Assembly: GCF_900996245.1 (NCBI RefSeq)
Contig: NZ_CAAJGK010000048.1
Coordinates: 1-64,000, forward strand
Source: Paraburkholderia sp. BCC1886
Lineage (GTDB): Bacteria; Pseudomonadota; Gammaproteobacteria; Burkholderiales; Burkholderiaceae
DNA length: 64,000 nucleotides
Direction: 5' to 3'
Every line of letters starts with the position of its first letter. The stretch's first letter is position 1. Of this stretch, positions 35,229 through 44,007 are shown in pieces. The translations under genes and the position numbers were made by a program. The notes under the pieces are model-generated. The model ran no database searches, was not told the DNA's origin, and worked only from the letters and a program-made list of their open reading frames with translations.

Positions 35229-36540
35229 TTCGCTGTTCGGGAGGCTGGCACTGCTAGTCGTTGCAGTGCTGCTGCTGTCGCATTTCGCGTGGTACGCGCT
35301 CATGCGCCTCGAGCGCAGCCAGTTGCAAACACGCTATGCAGTCGAGGAAGCGGTGTTTCTCGTCGACGCGGTGCGCCAGCACGTGGCCCGCTCGCCGGAT
35401 CAACCGTTGCCCTCACGCGTGAAGCTGGTCGATCCGGCGAGCCCCGACGTGCCGCCGGAGAACGCCGACCTGCCGCCGCCGCTCGCGCGCTTCATCGACG
35501 ATGCGCAAGACCGAATGCCCTCCGGCACGCAGGTGCGCGCGGGTCTGCCCAACCGGCCGCCCTCCATCTGGGTGCGCGGGCCGTCGGATAAAAGCTGGAT
35601 CGTCGTACCGGTTCAACTGTTGCGTCCGCCGCCGCGTTCGCTCGATCGCACGGTGCTGTGGCTCGCCATTATTTTCTCGTTTGCCGTGATGGCCGCGCTG
35701 TTTGCCGCGTGGGCGTTGCAGCAGCCTTTGCGCTCGCTCGCCCAGGCGGTCGCGCGCTTCGGTCGTGGGCTGCCGGTGCCGCCGGTGCCCGAGCGCGGTC
35801 CACGCGAATTGCGCCAGCTCACGCATGGCTTCAACCAGATGGTGCAGGAAGTCGCGCGCACGGAAAACGATCGCGCGGTGATGCTTGCGGGCGTCGCGCA
35901 CGATCTGAAGACGCCGCTCGCGCGCCTGCGTCTGCGCGCCGAAATGATGGACGAAGCGAAGATGCGCGACGGCGTGGTGCGCGACGTCGATTCGATGACG
36001 CACATCGTCCAGCAGTTCCTGGTGTTCGCGCACGACGGCGCGGACCGCAGCGAACCGGTCGAGGTGGACACGCAATGCGAGCGGGTGGTGCGCAGCTATC
36101 GCGCGGTCGCCGACCCGGACGCCGCGCCGGCCGTGCAGACCGAACTCGATGCCGGCTCCGCTTTTCTGCTGCCGGCCGCAACGCTCGAACGGATTCTGTC
36201 GAACCTCATCGATAACGCGCATGCGTACGGCGCGCCGCCCATCGTCGTCGCGACCGCGCGCACGGCGCAGGGTTTTACGCTGTCGGTGCGCGACAACGGC
36301 AAAGGCATCGCCGCGCAGGATCTGATCAATGCAAGCCGGCCGTTCGTGCGGCTCGATCCGGCGCGTGGCGGCAATGGACACAGTGGGCTCGGACTGGCAA
36401 TCGTCGAGCGGCTCGTCCGGCGTGCGGGTGGCGAGTGGGAGATCGGCAATTACGGCGGACGGGGCTTGCGGATCCTGATGACCTTTCCGTTCGATGTCGT
36501 ACCGCGCGCAGAGGCGGTGTCGGAGAGTGTCTGGAGTTGA
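35200..36540 (+). CDS. envZ: EnvZ-type sensor histidine kinase
   Basis: A 446-residue inner-membrane kinase. The first transmembrane helix is near residues 12-33 and the second near 155-178, with a periplasmic sensor of about 120 residues between them. The HAMP region is followed by the H-box MLAGVAHDLKTPLARLRLRAEM. The N-box is NLIDNAHAYG and the G-boxes are DNGKG and GHSGLGLAIVERL. The short phosphotransfer-to-ATPase spacing is like EnvZ. A second possible ATG is at 35212. It is the partner of the upstream regulator. Confidence 0.9.
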   Translation: MANSMRRPIDSLFGRLALLVVAVLLLSHFAWYALMRLERSQLQTRYAVEEAVFLVDAVRQHVARSPDQPLPSRVKLVDPASPDVPPENADLPPPLARFIDDAQDRMPSGTQVRAGLPNRPPSIWVRGPSDKSWIVVPVQLLRPPPRSLDRTVLWLAIIFSFAVMAALFAAWALQQPLRSLAQAVARFGRGLPVPPVPERGPRELRQLTHGFNQMVQEVARTENDRAVMLAGVAHDLKTPLARLRLRAEMMDEAKMRDGVVRDVDSMTHIVQQFLVFAHDGADRSEPVEVDTQCERVVRSYRAVADPDAAPAVQTELDAGSAFLLPAATLERILSNLIDNAHAYGAPPIVVATARTAQGFTLSVRDNGKGIAAQDLINASRPFVRLDPARGGNGHSGLGLAIVERLVRRAGGEWEIGNYGGRGLRILMTFPFDVVPRAEAVSESVWS

Positions 36541-36560
36541 CTGTCGAGGTTTGAAAAAAG

Positions 36561-36581
36561 CGATGCGCGTTGCGCGCATCG
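36561..36581 (-). terminator. Terminator of the small Cas2-fold-like gene
   Basis: CGATGCGCG-TTG-CGCGCATCG forms a perfect 9-bp stem; the A6 run at 36554-36559 gives a T-tract on the minus strand, 43 bp past the stop at 36624. Confidence 0.7.
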
Positions 36582-36623
36582 TCATGATCGACCCGCTAGC
36601 CGGGTCGCGATGTGGAGCGCCGG

Positions 36624-36890
36624 CTAGTCTGAAAACAGCGTGTTCAACGCGTTCGCCGCATCGCTATCTACCGTATTCCACGTCACGGTTTCGGCCTCGA
36701 AAATATAGTGCGTAGTGTATTTGCCGAGGCGGGCCAGTATCTCCTCCTGAATCAGTTCTGGCGCGACGGCGAGTTTCAGATACCACGTCGTGGACGACAG
36801 GCGCGTCTGGAACGCGCCATATTCGGCCAGCAAATGGTCGAATGCGGCAGCATCCTGATCGCGACACACGATGACCAGATTTCCCTTCAT
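36624..36890 (-). CDS. Small hypothetical protein with SinR/Cas2-like pattern
   Basis: An 88-residue protein with no close family that I can name with certainty. The pattern (beta strand GNLVIVCRDQD, helix AAFDHLLAEYGAF, beta hairpin RLSSTTWYLKLAVA, helix PELIQEEILARLG, strand HYIFEAETVTWNTV) resembles the ferredoxin-like fold of the Cas2-like SinR family. In that family a yG...STWll core is followed by an l.......D.l.v strand. There is no CRISPR array or cas gene nearby, so a CRISPR role is not implied. It is a solo gene with its own terminator. Confidence 0.55.
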   Translation of the reverse strand: MKGNLVIVCRDQDAAAFDHLLAEYGAFQTRLSSTTWYLKLAVAPELIQEEILARLGKYTTHYIFEAETVTWNTVDSDAANALNTLFSD

Positions 36891-36993
36891 GCGAATCTCC
36901 CGTTAGAGCGGTAGCGGCAACCTAAAGATCAGGGTCGATGATACCTGCTTCGGTGGGCGAGGCCCGAGGCCTGGCCGCATTTGTGTCACGTCA

Positions 36994-38688
36994 TCACCAT
37001 GCCGTCACCGCAGTGCGCGCCGGCGGCGCGGTGTCGTCGTCGGGCGGCACCGCTTCGGTGCGATCGCGCCCGCCCGACTTCGCGGCGTAAAGCGCCATGT
37101 CGGCACGGCTCATGATCCGCTCGGGCAGATCGTCGGCCGATAGCTCGGTAATGCCGATACTCACGCTCAACACCACCGACGCCGGCAGTTGCGGTGACGG
37201 CACCGCCTTCAGACGCATGCGCAGCCGCTCGACCACCTCGCGGCCGCTCGCGAGATCGGTGGCGGGCAGCAACACGCCGAACTCTTCGCCGCCGAGGCGG
37301 CCGACCGCGTCGGCGCCCCGCAATTCCGTACGACAGGTCTCGACGAAATGTTCGAGCGCGCGGTCGCCCGTGGCGTGACCGAAGCGGTCGTTGATCTGCT
37401 TGAAGTGGTCGAGGTCGGCGATCGCCATACAGAGCGGTTGCCGCGCGGCGCGCGCGCGTTCGATCTCATGGCGCAGCAAGTCGAGAAAATAGCGGCGCGA
37501 CAGCGCGCCGGTCAGCGCGTCGTGGCGCGCTTCGGCCGATAGCAGCGCATTGGCCGATTGCAACTGCTCGGCGAGGTCGCGGGTCGCGCGGTGATGGCGC
37601 CGTTCGCGCACATAAGACACGGTGATCACCCAGGCCAGCGCAACGGTGCCGGCCATCGTCAGGAACACCAGCAACTGGTCGCGCTTGTGATTGCGCAGCA
37701 ACTCGGGCCAGCCCGCGAGCGGATCGACGAGATGCGCCGAGAGCCCCGAATTCAGGCCGCTGCGCGATTCCACGAGCGAGGGCAGCGGTTGCCGGCCCAT
37801 GCCGAACAGTTGGGCGGCCGCGGCCGGCGGCACCCAGGGCGCCGCTTCGCGCACTTGCGGATCGGCGTGGATGCGCAGTTCCGGGAAGCTGTCGTGCCGG
37901 TAGACGACATGACGGTCGGCCGCGCTCATCTGCGTCACGCGGCCGTTGGGCAGCGCGCTGCCTTCGAGCGTGCTGTCGTGCGCCATGATGACCACGCCGT
38001 TCTCGTCGGCGACGAAGGTGCCGGCATGCGCGACCCAGTGCCGTAAGCGCGCGAGGCTCACCTTGGCGACGACCACGCCCGCCAGCAGACCGTCCGCGTA
38101 AACCGGCGCGGCGATGAAGATGCCCGGCTCGCCGCTCTGCCGCCCGACACCGTACGCTTCCGAGAACGCGCCGAGCAGCGCGCTGCTCAGATAACCGCGC
38201 ACGCGCATATCGACACCGATAAAAGAGCGGCTCGCCGCGACGGGATTGGCTGTCCAGTTGCTCGATGCCACGCAGATGCCGTTGGCGTTGACGAGCCAGA
38301 TCTGGTCGAGACCGGAGAAGCCCTGCGCGTCGTGCAGGAAATTGCTCACCTCGATGAGCTGCGAATCTTTTAGCAAGGCGGCGCGCCGGGCGGGTTCCGC
38401 CGTGTCGCCGTTCGCGGCATAATTCCGGGATTGCACCAGCGCATGCTGAACCATGTCCAGTTTGGCCATGGTCGCGGGAATGGCGCGAGACATGGCAAGG
38501 TCGCTGGCAATCACCTCGGCCATGTTGTCGACCACCGACGTGGACATTTGCCGCTGTGCACGCAGGGTCGCGTCCAGCTCTTGCTGTACCATCCGGTCCG
38601 CGACCATGCCGGCCACGAACCAGCAAATCAGGACGATCAGCAAGAAGCTGACCGGTCCGATTACCTGGCGCAAGGTTGTCCTGTTCAT
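36994..38688 (-). CDS. Membrane-bound diguanylate cyclase (dCACHE-GGDEF)
   Basis: The ATG at 38688 gives 564 residues. A transmembrane helix (residues 9-30) leads into a periplasmic double-CACHE sensor (about 35-330). A second transmembrane helix (about 347-367) and a coiled coil precede the GGDEF domain (about 400-550). The active site reads GGEEF and an inhibitory-site RxxD (RGAD) lies five residues before it. It is therefore probably an active, product-inhibited cyclase making c-di-GMP in response to a small ligand. Its target is unknown. Confidence 0.92.
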   Translation of the reverse strand: MNRTTLRQVIGPVSFLLIVLICWFVAGMVADRMVQQELDATLRAQRQMSTSVVDNMAEVIASDLAMSRAIPATMAKLDMVQHALVQSRNYAANGDTAEPARRAALLKDSQLIEVSNFLHDAQGFSGLDQIWLVNANGICVASSNWTANPVAASRSFIGVDMRVRGYLSSALLGAFSEAYGVGRQSGEPGIFIAAPVYADGLLAGVVVAKVSLARLRHWVAHAGTFVADENGVVIMAHDSTLEGSALPNGRVTQMSAADRHVVYRHDSFPELRIHADPQVREAAPWVPPAAAAQLFGMGRQPLPSLVESRSGLNSGLSAHLVDPLAGWPELLRNHKRDQLLVFLTMAGTVALAWVITVSYVRERRHHRATRDLAEQLQSANALLSAEARHDALTGALSRRYFLDLLRHEIERARAARQPLCMAIADLDHFKQINDRFGHATGDRALEHFVETCRTELRGADAVGRLGGEEFGVLLPATDLASGREVVERLRMRLKAVPSPQLPASVVLSVSIGITELSADDLPERIMSRADMALYAAKSGGRDRTEAVPPDDDTAPPARTAVTAW

Positions 38689-39297
38689 CGACCCTCTGAT
38701 CCGTCTGGCTGTGACATGCACCTGACTCGTTCGTGGCAGCGCGCGGGCGCCCGGCCACTTCTCTGGGAGCGCCCGGCGATGCGTCGCCGCCAGGGCCCGG
38801 GATAATCGCCCCGGGGTTCACCCCGGATGCATGGATTCCCGATTTTAACCGGCAGGGGGCCAGACGCCATCGTTAATACGGTAATGCGGCAATAGCGCGA
38901 CCGGAATGCGACAGCCATGCAGCAGGGACGCGACGATCCTGCTGGCACAACCCGGCTGTGAACCACTCGCTACGCTATTTGCCACGATTTGGCGCTAAAG
39001 GTTGTGCCTGAAACATAGGATGGTGTAGTGTCGTGCCGTCCAAAACGAGGAAAGCCCGCCAGCCTACGGGCGGCGCCTGCGGCGACAGGAGTCCGGCTCG
39101 ACGGTGGTGGTTCTGGACGGTCTCGTCCGCGAACACTGCCGGTGCCGGCCACGTGTCTCCAACGCTAACGAATTACCGCGCACACGCGTTTTTGCCATGC
39201 CTGATTTCCGTTTTCCGGACTCATTCTCAGACTGCCGCGCCGAAGCTCCGGCGTGCTTTGCGACCGCGAGCGCCGCTCGTCACGGGGAGGGCGTCTG
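38689..39297. other. Intergenic region between cyclase and ABC permease genes
   Basis: 609 bp with divergent promoters and no supportable gene. A short hairpin CCGGGG-TTCA-CCCCGG lies at 38811-38826. TTGTGC at 39001 and TAGTGT at 39025 (18-bp spacer) form a weak sigma-70 candidate for the permease operon, which would leave a leader of more than 250 nt. I looked for known riboswitch cores in that leader and recognised none. Confidence 0.35.
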
Positions 39298-41049
39298 ATG
39301 GATTTCAGCTTCAACCTGAAGCGCACCGCCAACGCGTCCGCATGGCGGGTGTTGCCCAATCGCTGGGACTTCGTGGCGTTTCCGCTGATCATCTGCCTGA
39401 TCGCCATGGCGGCAGTCGGCTTTCACGAAACGCTCGCGCCGATGTCGACGCTCAAGACGCAAGCCATCTCGCTCGATCCGTCCATGTTGCCGGAATACGC
39501 GATGCGTACGACGCTGCGCATGCTGGCGGCGATGGTCGCTTCGCTGATCTTCACGCTCGGCTACGGCACGCTCGCGGCGAAGAGCCGTCGCGCCGGTCTG
39601 GTGCTGGTGCCGATACTCGACATCCTGCAGTCGGTGCCGGTGCTCGGCTACATTTCGTTTACGGTCACGTTCTTTCTCGCGCTGTTTCCGGGGCGCGTGC
39701 TCGGCGCCGAACTCGCGGCCATCTTCGCGATCTTCACGAGCCAGGCCTGGAACATGACGTTCAGCTTCTATCAGTCGCTGCGCACGGTGCCGCGCGATCT
39801 CGACGAAGTGTCGCGCGGTTTCCATCTGACTTCATGGCAGCGCTTCTGGAAACTCGAAGTGCCTTTCTCGATGCCTGGCCTCATCTGGAACATGATGATG
39901 TCGATGTCGGGCGGCTGGTTCTTCGTGGTCGCTTCCGAGGCCATTACGGTCGGCAACAATACGATTACGTTGCCGGGTATCGGCGCTTATCTGGCGCAGG
40001 CCATCTCGGTCAAAGACCTGCATGCGATCGGCTGGGTGATCCTCGCGATGACCGTCGTGATTCTCGCGTACGACCAGTTCCTGTTCCGCCCGCTCGTCGC
40101 ATGGGCCGATAAATTCCGCATGGAAAACACCAGCTCGGGCGACGCGCCGGAGTCCTGGCTGCTCGACCTGATTCGCCGCACGCGTCTGATTCACCGTCTG
40201 CTGGTGCCGCTCGGCTGGATGTTCGCGAAGGCCGCGCGCGTACCCTTGCGCTTGCCCGCTTTCAAAGGCCCGAAGTTCCAGATTCCGCAGAGCCAGAAAA
40301 ACTCGCGCTGGGGCGACCGCTTGTGGGCGGTGCTGGTGCTGGTCGCCACGGTCTACGTGGTGTCGCGCGTGTTCCTGTATGTGCGCACCGGCGTGTCGCT
40401 GGAAGAGGTGTGGCACGTGTTCGTGCTCGGGCTGATCACACTGCTGCGCGTGGTCGTGCTGATCGCGCTGGCTTCGGTGGTGTGGGTGCCAGTCGGCGTG
40501 CTGATCGGCTTGCGTCCAGCGCTCGCCGAAAAATTTCAACCGCTCGCGCAGTTCCTCGCGGCATTCCCGGCCAACCTGCTGTTCCCGGTCTTCGTGATCG
40601 CCATCGTGCGCTTTCACCTGAACCCGGACATCTGGCTGTCGCCGCTGATCGTGCTCGGAACCCAGTGGTATATCCTCTTCAACGTGATCGCCGGGGCGAC
40701 GTCGTACCCGAACGACTATCGCGAAGCGGCCAAGAACTTCCATATCACCGGCTGGCAATGGTGGCGTCAGGCAATGCTGCCGGGCATCTTTCCGTACTAC
40801 GTCACGGGCGCGATCACCGCGTCGGGCGGCGCGTGGAATGCCAGTATCGTCGCCGAGTTCGTGCAGTGGGGCGATACCAAAGTGGTCGCGCACGGATTGG
40901 GCGCTTACATCGCGCAGTCCACCGCCGCGGGCGACTATCCGAAGATCATCGTCGGCATTGCCGTGATGTCCCTGTTCGTGACGCTGTTCAACCGGCTGTT
41001 GTGGCGTCCCATGTACGCCTACGCCGAAGCCAAGCTCCGGCTGGATTGA
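39298..41049 (+). CDS. Fused ABC transporter permease with two BPD domains
   Basis: A 583-residue inner-membrane protein; the ATG at 39298 follows GGGGAGG. Two permease domains in one chain each carry an EAA loop: EVSRGFHLTSWQRFWKLEVPFSMPGL and EAAKNFHITGWQWWRQAMLPGIFPYY. They are joined by a basic linker around residues 275-345. This is the architecture of nitrate/sulfonate/taurine-type importers found beside ATPases with an AAA-associated tail. The substrate is unknown. No binding-protein gene is adjacent. Confidence 0.9.
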   Translation: MDFSFNLKRTANASAWRVLPNRWDFVAFPLIICLIAMAAVGFHETLAPMSTLKTQAISLDPSMLPEYAMRTTLRMLAAMVASLIFTLGYGTLAAKSRRAGLVLVPILDILQSVPVLGYISFTVTFFLALFPGRVLGAELAAIFAIFTSQAWNMTFSFYQSLRTVPRDLDEVSRGFHLTSWQRFWKLEVPFSMPGLIWNMMMSMSGGWFFVVASEAITVGNNTITLPGIGAYLAQAISVKDLHAIGWVILAMTVVILAYDQFLFRPLVAWADKFRMENTSSGDAPESWLLDLIRRTRLIHRLLVPLGWMFAKAARVPLRLPAFKGPKFQIPQSQKNSRWGDRLWAVLVLVATVYVVSRVFLYVRTGVSLEEVWHVFVLGLITLLRVVVLIALASVVWVPVGVLIGLRPALAEKFQPLAQFLAAFPANLLFPVFVIAIVRFHLNPDIWLSPLIVLGTQWYILFNVIAGATSYPNDYREAAKNFHITGWQWWRQAMLPGIFPYYVTGAITASGGAWNASIVAEFVQWGDTKVVAHGLGAYIAQSTAAGDYPKIIVGIAVMSLFVTLFNRLLWRPMYAYAEAKLRLD

Positions 41050-41087
41050 GCAGGTAGTCGAGTGAGAAAAACTGAAGGCAAAACGCG

Positions 41088-42434
41088 ATGCAAAATCCTA
41101 AAGCTGCTATGACCGCCGCGCCGATTTCCACGCCGCCGAAGCCGCCGCGCCTCGGCGAAGAAATCCTGTGCGTGAAGGACGTGTGCCGCGGCTTCAACAA
41201 GTCGCAAGGCGAACTGCTGGTGCTCGACGATGCGAACCTGTCGTTGCGCGAAGGCGAGATCGTCGGACTGTTGGGTCGCTCGGGCTCCGGCAAGTCCACG
41301 CTGTTGCGCATCATCGCCGGGCTGATCGAGCCGACCGACGGCGAAGTCACCTATATGGGCAAGCCGCTCGACGGTCCCGCCAAGGGCGTCGCGATGGTGT
41401 TCCAGACCTTCGCGCTGTTTCCGTGGCTCACCGTGCTGCAAAACGTGGAAGCCGGGCTCGAAGCGCAGGGTGTGGCGGCTCGTGAGCGTCGCGAGCGTGC
41501 GCTCGCGGCAATCGATCTGATCGGTCTTGACGGTTTCGAAAACGCTTACCCGCGCGAGTTGTCGGGCGGTATGCGTCAGCGTGTCGGCTTCGCACGCGCG
41601 CTGGTGGTCGACCCGACGCTGCTGCTGATGGACGAGCCGTTCTCCGCGCTCGACGTGCTGACCGCCGAAACGCTGCGTACCGATCTGCTCGATCTGTGGA
41701 CGCAGGGCCGCATGCCGATCAAGGCGGTGCTGATCGTCACGCACAACATCGAGGAAGCGGTGTTCATGTGCGACCGCATTCTGGTGCTGTCGTCCAATCC
41801 GGGGCGCGTGATCGCCGAGATCAAGGTGCCGTTCAAGCATCCGCGCAATCGTCTGGACCCGGCGTTCCGACGTCTCGTCGACGATATCTACGCGAAGATG
41901 ACCGCGCGTCAGACTGACGAAAAGACCAAGAAGGGCCTCGAGCTGCATAGCTGGTTGCCGCATGTGTCGACCAACCTGATGGCGGGTCTGATCGAGACGC
42001 TGGCCGCCGCGCCGTACCATGGCCGCGCCGACATGCCGGAAATTGCGCGCTCGTTGCATCTCGAGGTGGACGATCTGTTTCCGGTGGCCGAAGTGCTGCA
42101 GCATCTCGGTTTCGCCGATGTGCGCGAAGGCGATATTTTCCTGACGCCGCCGGCTCGCGTGTTCGCCGAGTTCGGCACTCAGGAACGCAAGATGATGTTC
42201 GCCGAGCATCTGCTGCGTCACGTGCCGCTCGCCGCGCGAATCAAGAAAGTGTTGAACGAACGTCCGGGACATCGCGCGCCGCGCGTGCGCTTCGAACAGG
42301 AGCTGGAAGATTTTCTGTCGGATAGCGCGGCGGAAGAGACGCTCGACGCGGTCATCAACTGGGGCCGTTATGGCGAGATCTTCTCGTACAACGACCAGAC
42401 CGAAATTTTCAGCCTGGAAGACGTGGAGTCCTGA
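41088..42434 (+). CDS. ABC transporter ATPase with AAA-associated C-terminal domain
   Basis: A 448-residue protein. Residues about 25-260 form a nitrate/taurine-type ATPase: GRSGSGKSTLLRI, LSGGMRQRVGFARAL and LLLMDEPFSALD. Residues about 305-430 form the extra domain seen in this class (AAA-associated, C-terminal), starting LMAGLIETLAAAPYHGRADMPEIARSL, with a winged-helix-like look. It may couple transport to a regulatory signal. It follows the fused permease by 38 bp in one operon. Confidence 0.9.
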   Translation: MQNPKAAMTAAPISTPPKPPRLGEEILCVKDVCRGFNKSQGELLVLDDANLSLREGEIVGLLGRSGSGKSTLLRIIAGLIEPTDGEVTYMGKPLDGPAKGVAMVFQTFALFPWLTVLQNVEAGLEAQGVAARERRERALAAIDLIGLDGFENAYPRELSGGMRQRVGFARALVVDPTLLLMDEPFSALDVLTAETLRTDLLDLWTQGRMPIKAVLIVTHNIEEAVFMCDRILVLSSNPGRVIAEIKVPFKHPRNRLDPAFRRLVDDIYAKMTARQTDEKTKKGLELHSWLPHVSTNLMAGLIETLAAAPYHGRADMPEIARSLHLEVDDLFPVAEVLQHLGFADVREGDIFLTPPARVFAEFGTQERKMMFAEHLLRHVPLAARIKKVLNERPGHRAPRVRFEQELEDFLSDSAAEETLDAVINWGRYGEIFSYNDQTEIFSLEDVES

Positions 42435-42466
42435 TTCGCTGCGAAGCAGGGCGCCCGTTATAAAAA

Positions 42467-42495
42467 CGGCCGGTGTGGATTCATCCACCCGGCCG
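42467..42495. terminator. Bidirectional terminator
   Basis: CGGCCGG(T)GTGGAT and ATCCACCCGGCCG form a 13-bp stem with one bulged T and a 2-nt turn, flanked by A5 and T5 runs. It serves the ABC operon on the plus strand and the lipoprotein pair on the minus strand. Confidence 0.9.
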
Positions 42496-42513
42496 TTTTT
42501 GTTTTGCTGCGTG

Positions 42514-43107
42514 TTATTGCAGGTTGCCCCAGCGCTCCACCGCCGGTTCGGCCGACGCCCATTTCCAGCCCTTGTCCTGCTGACAGGCGCTTGCCGTGTA
42601 CCAGTCTTCGTGTGCTTTCTGACCTTCGCCTTCCTGCACCGAGAAAACGAACTCCTTGCAGAGTGCGAGCGCCGAGCCGAACGCGCGCGTAACACGCACC
42701 TGACCGTGACCGTTCTCGATCGGCAACGTGTGTTTGATGGTCCAGGGTTTCGTCTCGCCGACCGACATGCCGCCTGCCAGCGCGGCAATCAGGTCCTGCT
42801 GATCGGTGTGCATCGAGCGCATGAAGCGGCCGACCGCTTCGTCGGTCGCGGCCTGCACGGCGATACCCACGCCGATGCCGATTGCCGGGTTCGACGTGAC
42901 GAGACCCGACGCGACGCCAGCGGCCGCACCGCTTGCCGCGCCGACCGACGAGCAGCCGCTCGTCAGTACGCTCGCACCGACGCACACCGCGCCGGCCAGC
43001 ATGAGTCGCCATGGCATTGCGCCGCGCAGACCGAGGCTGGCGCGCAGAGGCTGCATATAGCGCGACCGCCCGGTGGTCGGCAAATCCGCCGAAGAACGCG
43101 CCGTCAT
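42514..43107 (-). CDS. Lipoprotein-like protein, paralog of its upstream neighbour
   Basis: A 197-residue protein. A basic N-terminus leads to a hydrophobic stretch and a probable lipobox (VLTSGCSSVG, near residue 52), then a Gly/Ala-rich segment. The C-terminal half (KPWTIKHTLPIENGHGQVRVTRAFGSALALCKEFVFSV... WKWASAEPAVERWGNLQ) is shared with the upstream protein. The start overlaps that gene's stop by 4 bp (ATGA), so the two are coupled. Function unknown; envelope location is inferred from the lipobox. Confidence 0.8.
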   Translation of the reverse strand: MTARSSADLPTTGRSRYMQPLRASLGLRGAMPWRLMLAGAVCVGASVLTSGCSSVGAASGAAAGVASGLVTSNPAIGIGVGIAVQAATDEAVGRFMRSMHTDQQDLIAALAGGMSVGETKPWTIKHTLPIENGHGQVRVTRAFGSALALCKEFVFSVQEGEGQKAHEDWYTASACQQDKGWKWASAEPAVERWGNLQ

Positions 43108-43706
43108 TGCAGCGCACCCCAACGTTCGGTGGCGGGTTCGGCGGACGCCCATTTCCAGTTGTCGCCGTCGCGGCAGATGGACGCGACGTAAAACGCGCTG
43201 CTGGCCGGCACGTTTTTGGTGGCCGTGTGATCGACCGAAAACACGATTTCCTTGCAGTCGAGCGCGCCGGTACTGATAGCGCGACTGACCGTTACGCGGC
43301 CGTGCTCGTCGTCTTCGATCGGCATCGAGTGCGTGACGCTCCACGGCGCGATGGCGCCGACGTCGAGCGGCCCCGCGATTTTAGCGATGCCGTCCTGCGT
43401 ATTCGTATGGACGACGCGCTCCGAGTACTGCACGCCGGCGCGCGCCGCGGCCACCGCGCCCAGGCCGATACCGGTTGCAACCGCTGCATTGCTGGTGACC
43501 TTCGCCGCGAGCGCGGCGCCCGCGATACCGGCGCCGGCGGTGGCGCCTTCCGAATAGAGCGAACTACAGCCGCTCAACGTGGCCGACAGTGCCAACGCCA
43601 ACGCGACGATGGTCATCGCGCCGGGTCGCTGGCGGCGAGTTTGATAGGTCGACGCGCAGTGAACCGCGTCGTCGACGCTGCCGGCCCAATTCGTACTTTT
43701 TTGCAT
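43104..43706 (-). CDS. Lipoprotein-like protein, paralog of its downstream neighbour
   Basis: I start at the ATG at 43706 (AGGGA before it), giving 200 residues. The lipobox ATLSGCSSLY follows a hydrophobic helix. A Gly/Ala-rich region and a C-terminal domain resemble the next protein: PWSVTHSMPIEDDEHGRVTVSRAISTGALDCKEIVFSVDH and WKWASAEPATERWGALQ. The two arose by tandem duplication. No named family recognised. Confidence 0.8.
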   Translation of the reverse strand: MQKSTNWAGSVDDAVHCASTYQTRRQRPGAMTIVALALALSATLSGCSSLYSEGATAGAGIAGAALAAKVTSNAAVATGIGLGAVAAARAGVQYSERVVHTNTQDGIAKIAGPLDVGAIAPWSVTHSMPIEDDEHGRVTVSRAISTGALDCKEIVFSVDHTATKNVPASSAFYVASICRDGDNWKWASAEPATERWGALQ

Positions 43707-44007
43707 TTCCCTGTCCCTGATCCTGCAACTGCCTTTCATTGGACTTGAAGCCAAGTCACGCTGCTGCCGCATTTTGCAGGATGCCATTTGTAATTGGCAG
43801 AGCGAAAATGCAAGCAATTGCAAAACATGGTGCGGGCGAAAACGGTTTCTGCTGAACAATGCGCGGTCTTCGCGTGCGTCTGTCAGAGTGCGATGAAGCA
43901 TTCCGACGGGACTGTCAGGCGGAAACGAAGGGGAGGGGATCGGGATGGCGCCGCGCTCGCGCGACGATGTCGCGCGAGCTTCATACAACCAGTTGCTGGT
44001 TGCTCGA

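Noticed and set aside
36624..36890. True CRISPR-associated Cas2
   Set aside because: No repeat-spacer array, Cas1 or other cas gene exists in the window; only a fold-level similarity is proposed.
38689..39297. Riboswitch (guanidine or c-di-GMP type) before the fused permease
   Set aside because: I looked for the known conserved cores and found none; only generic GC hairpins are present.
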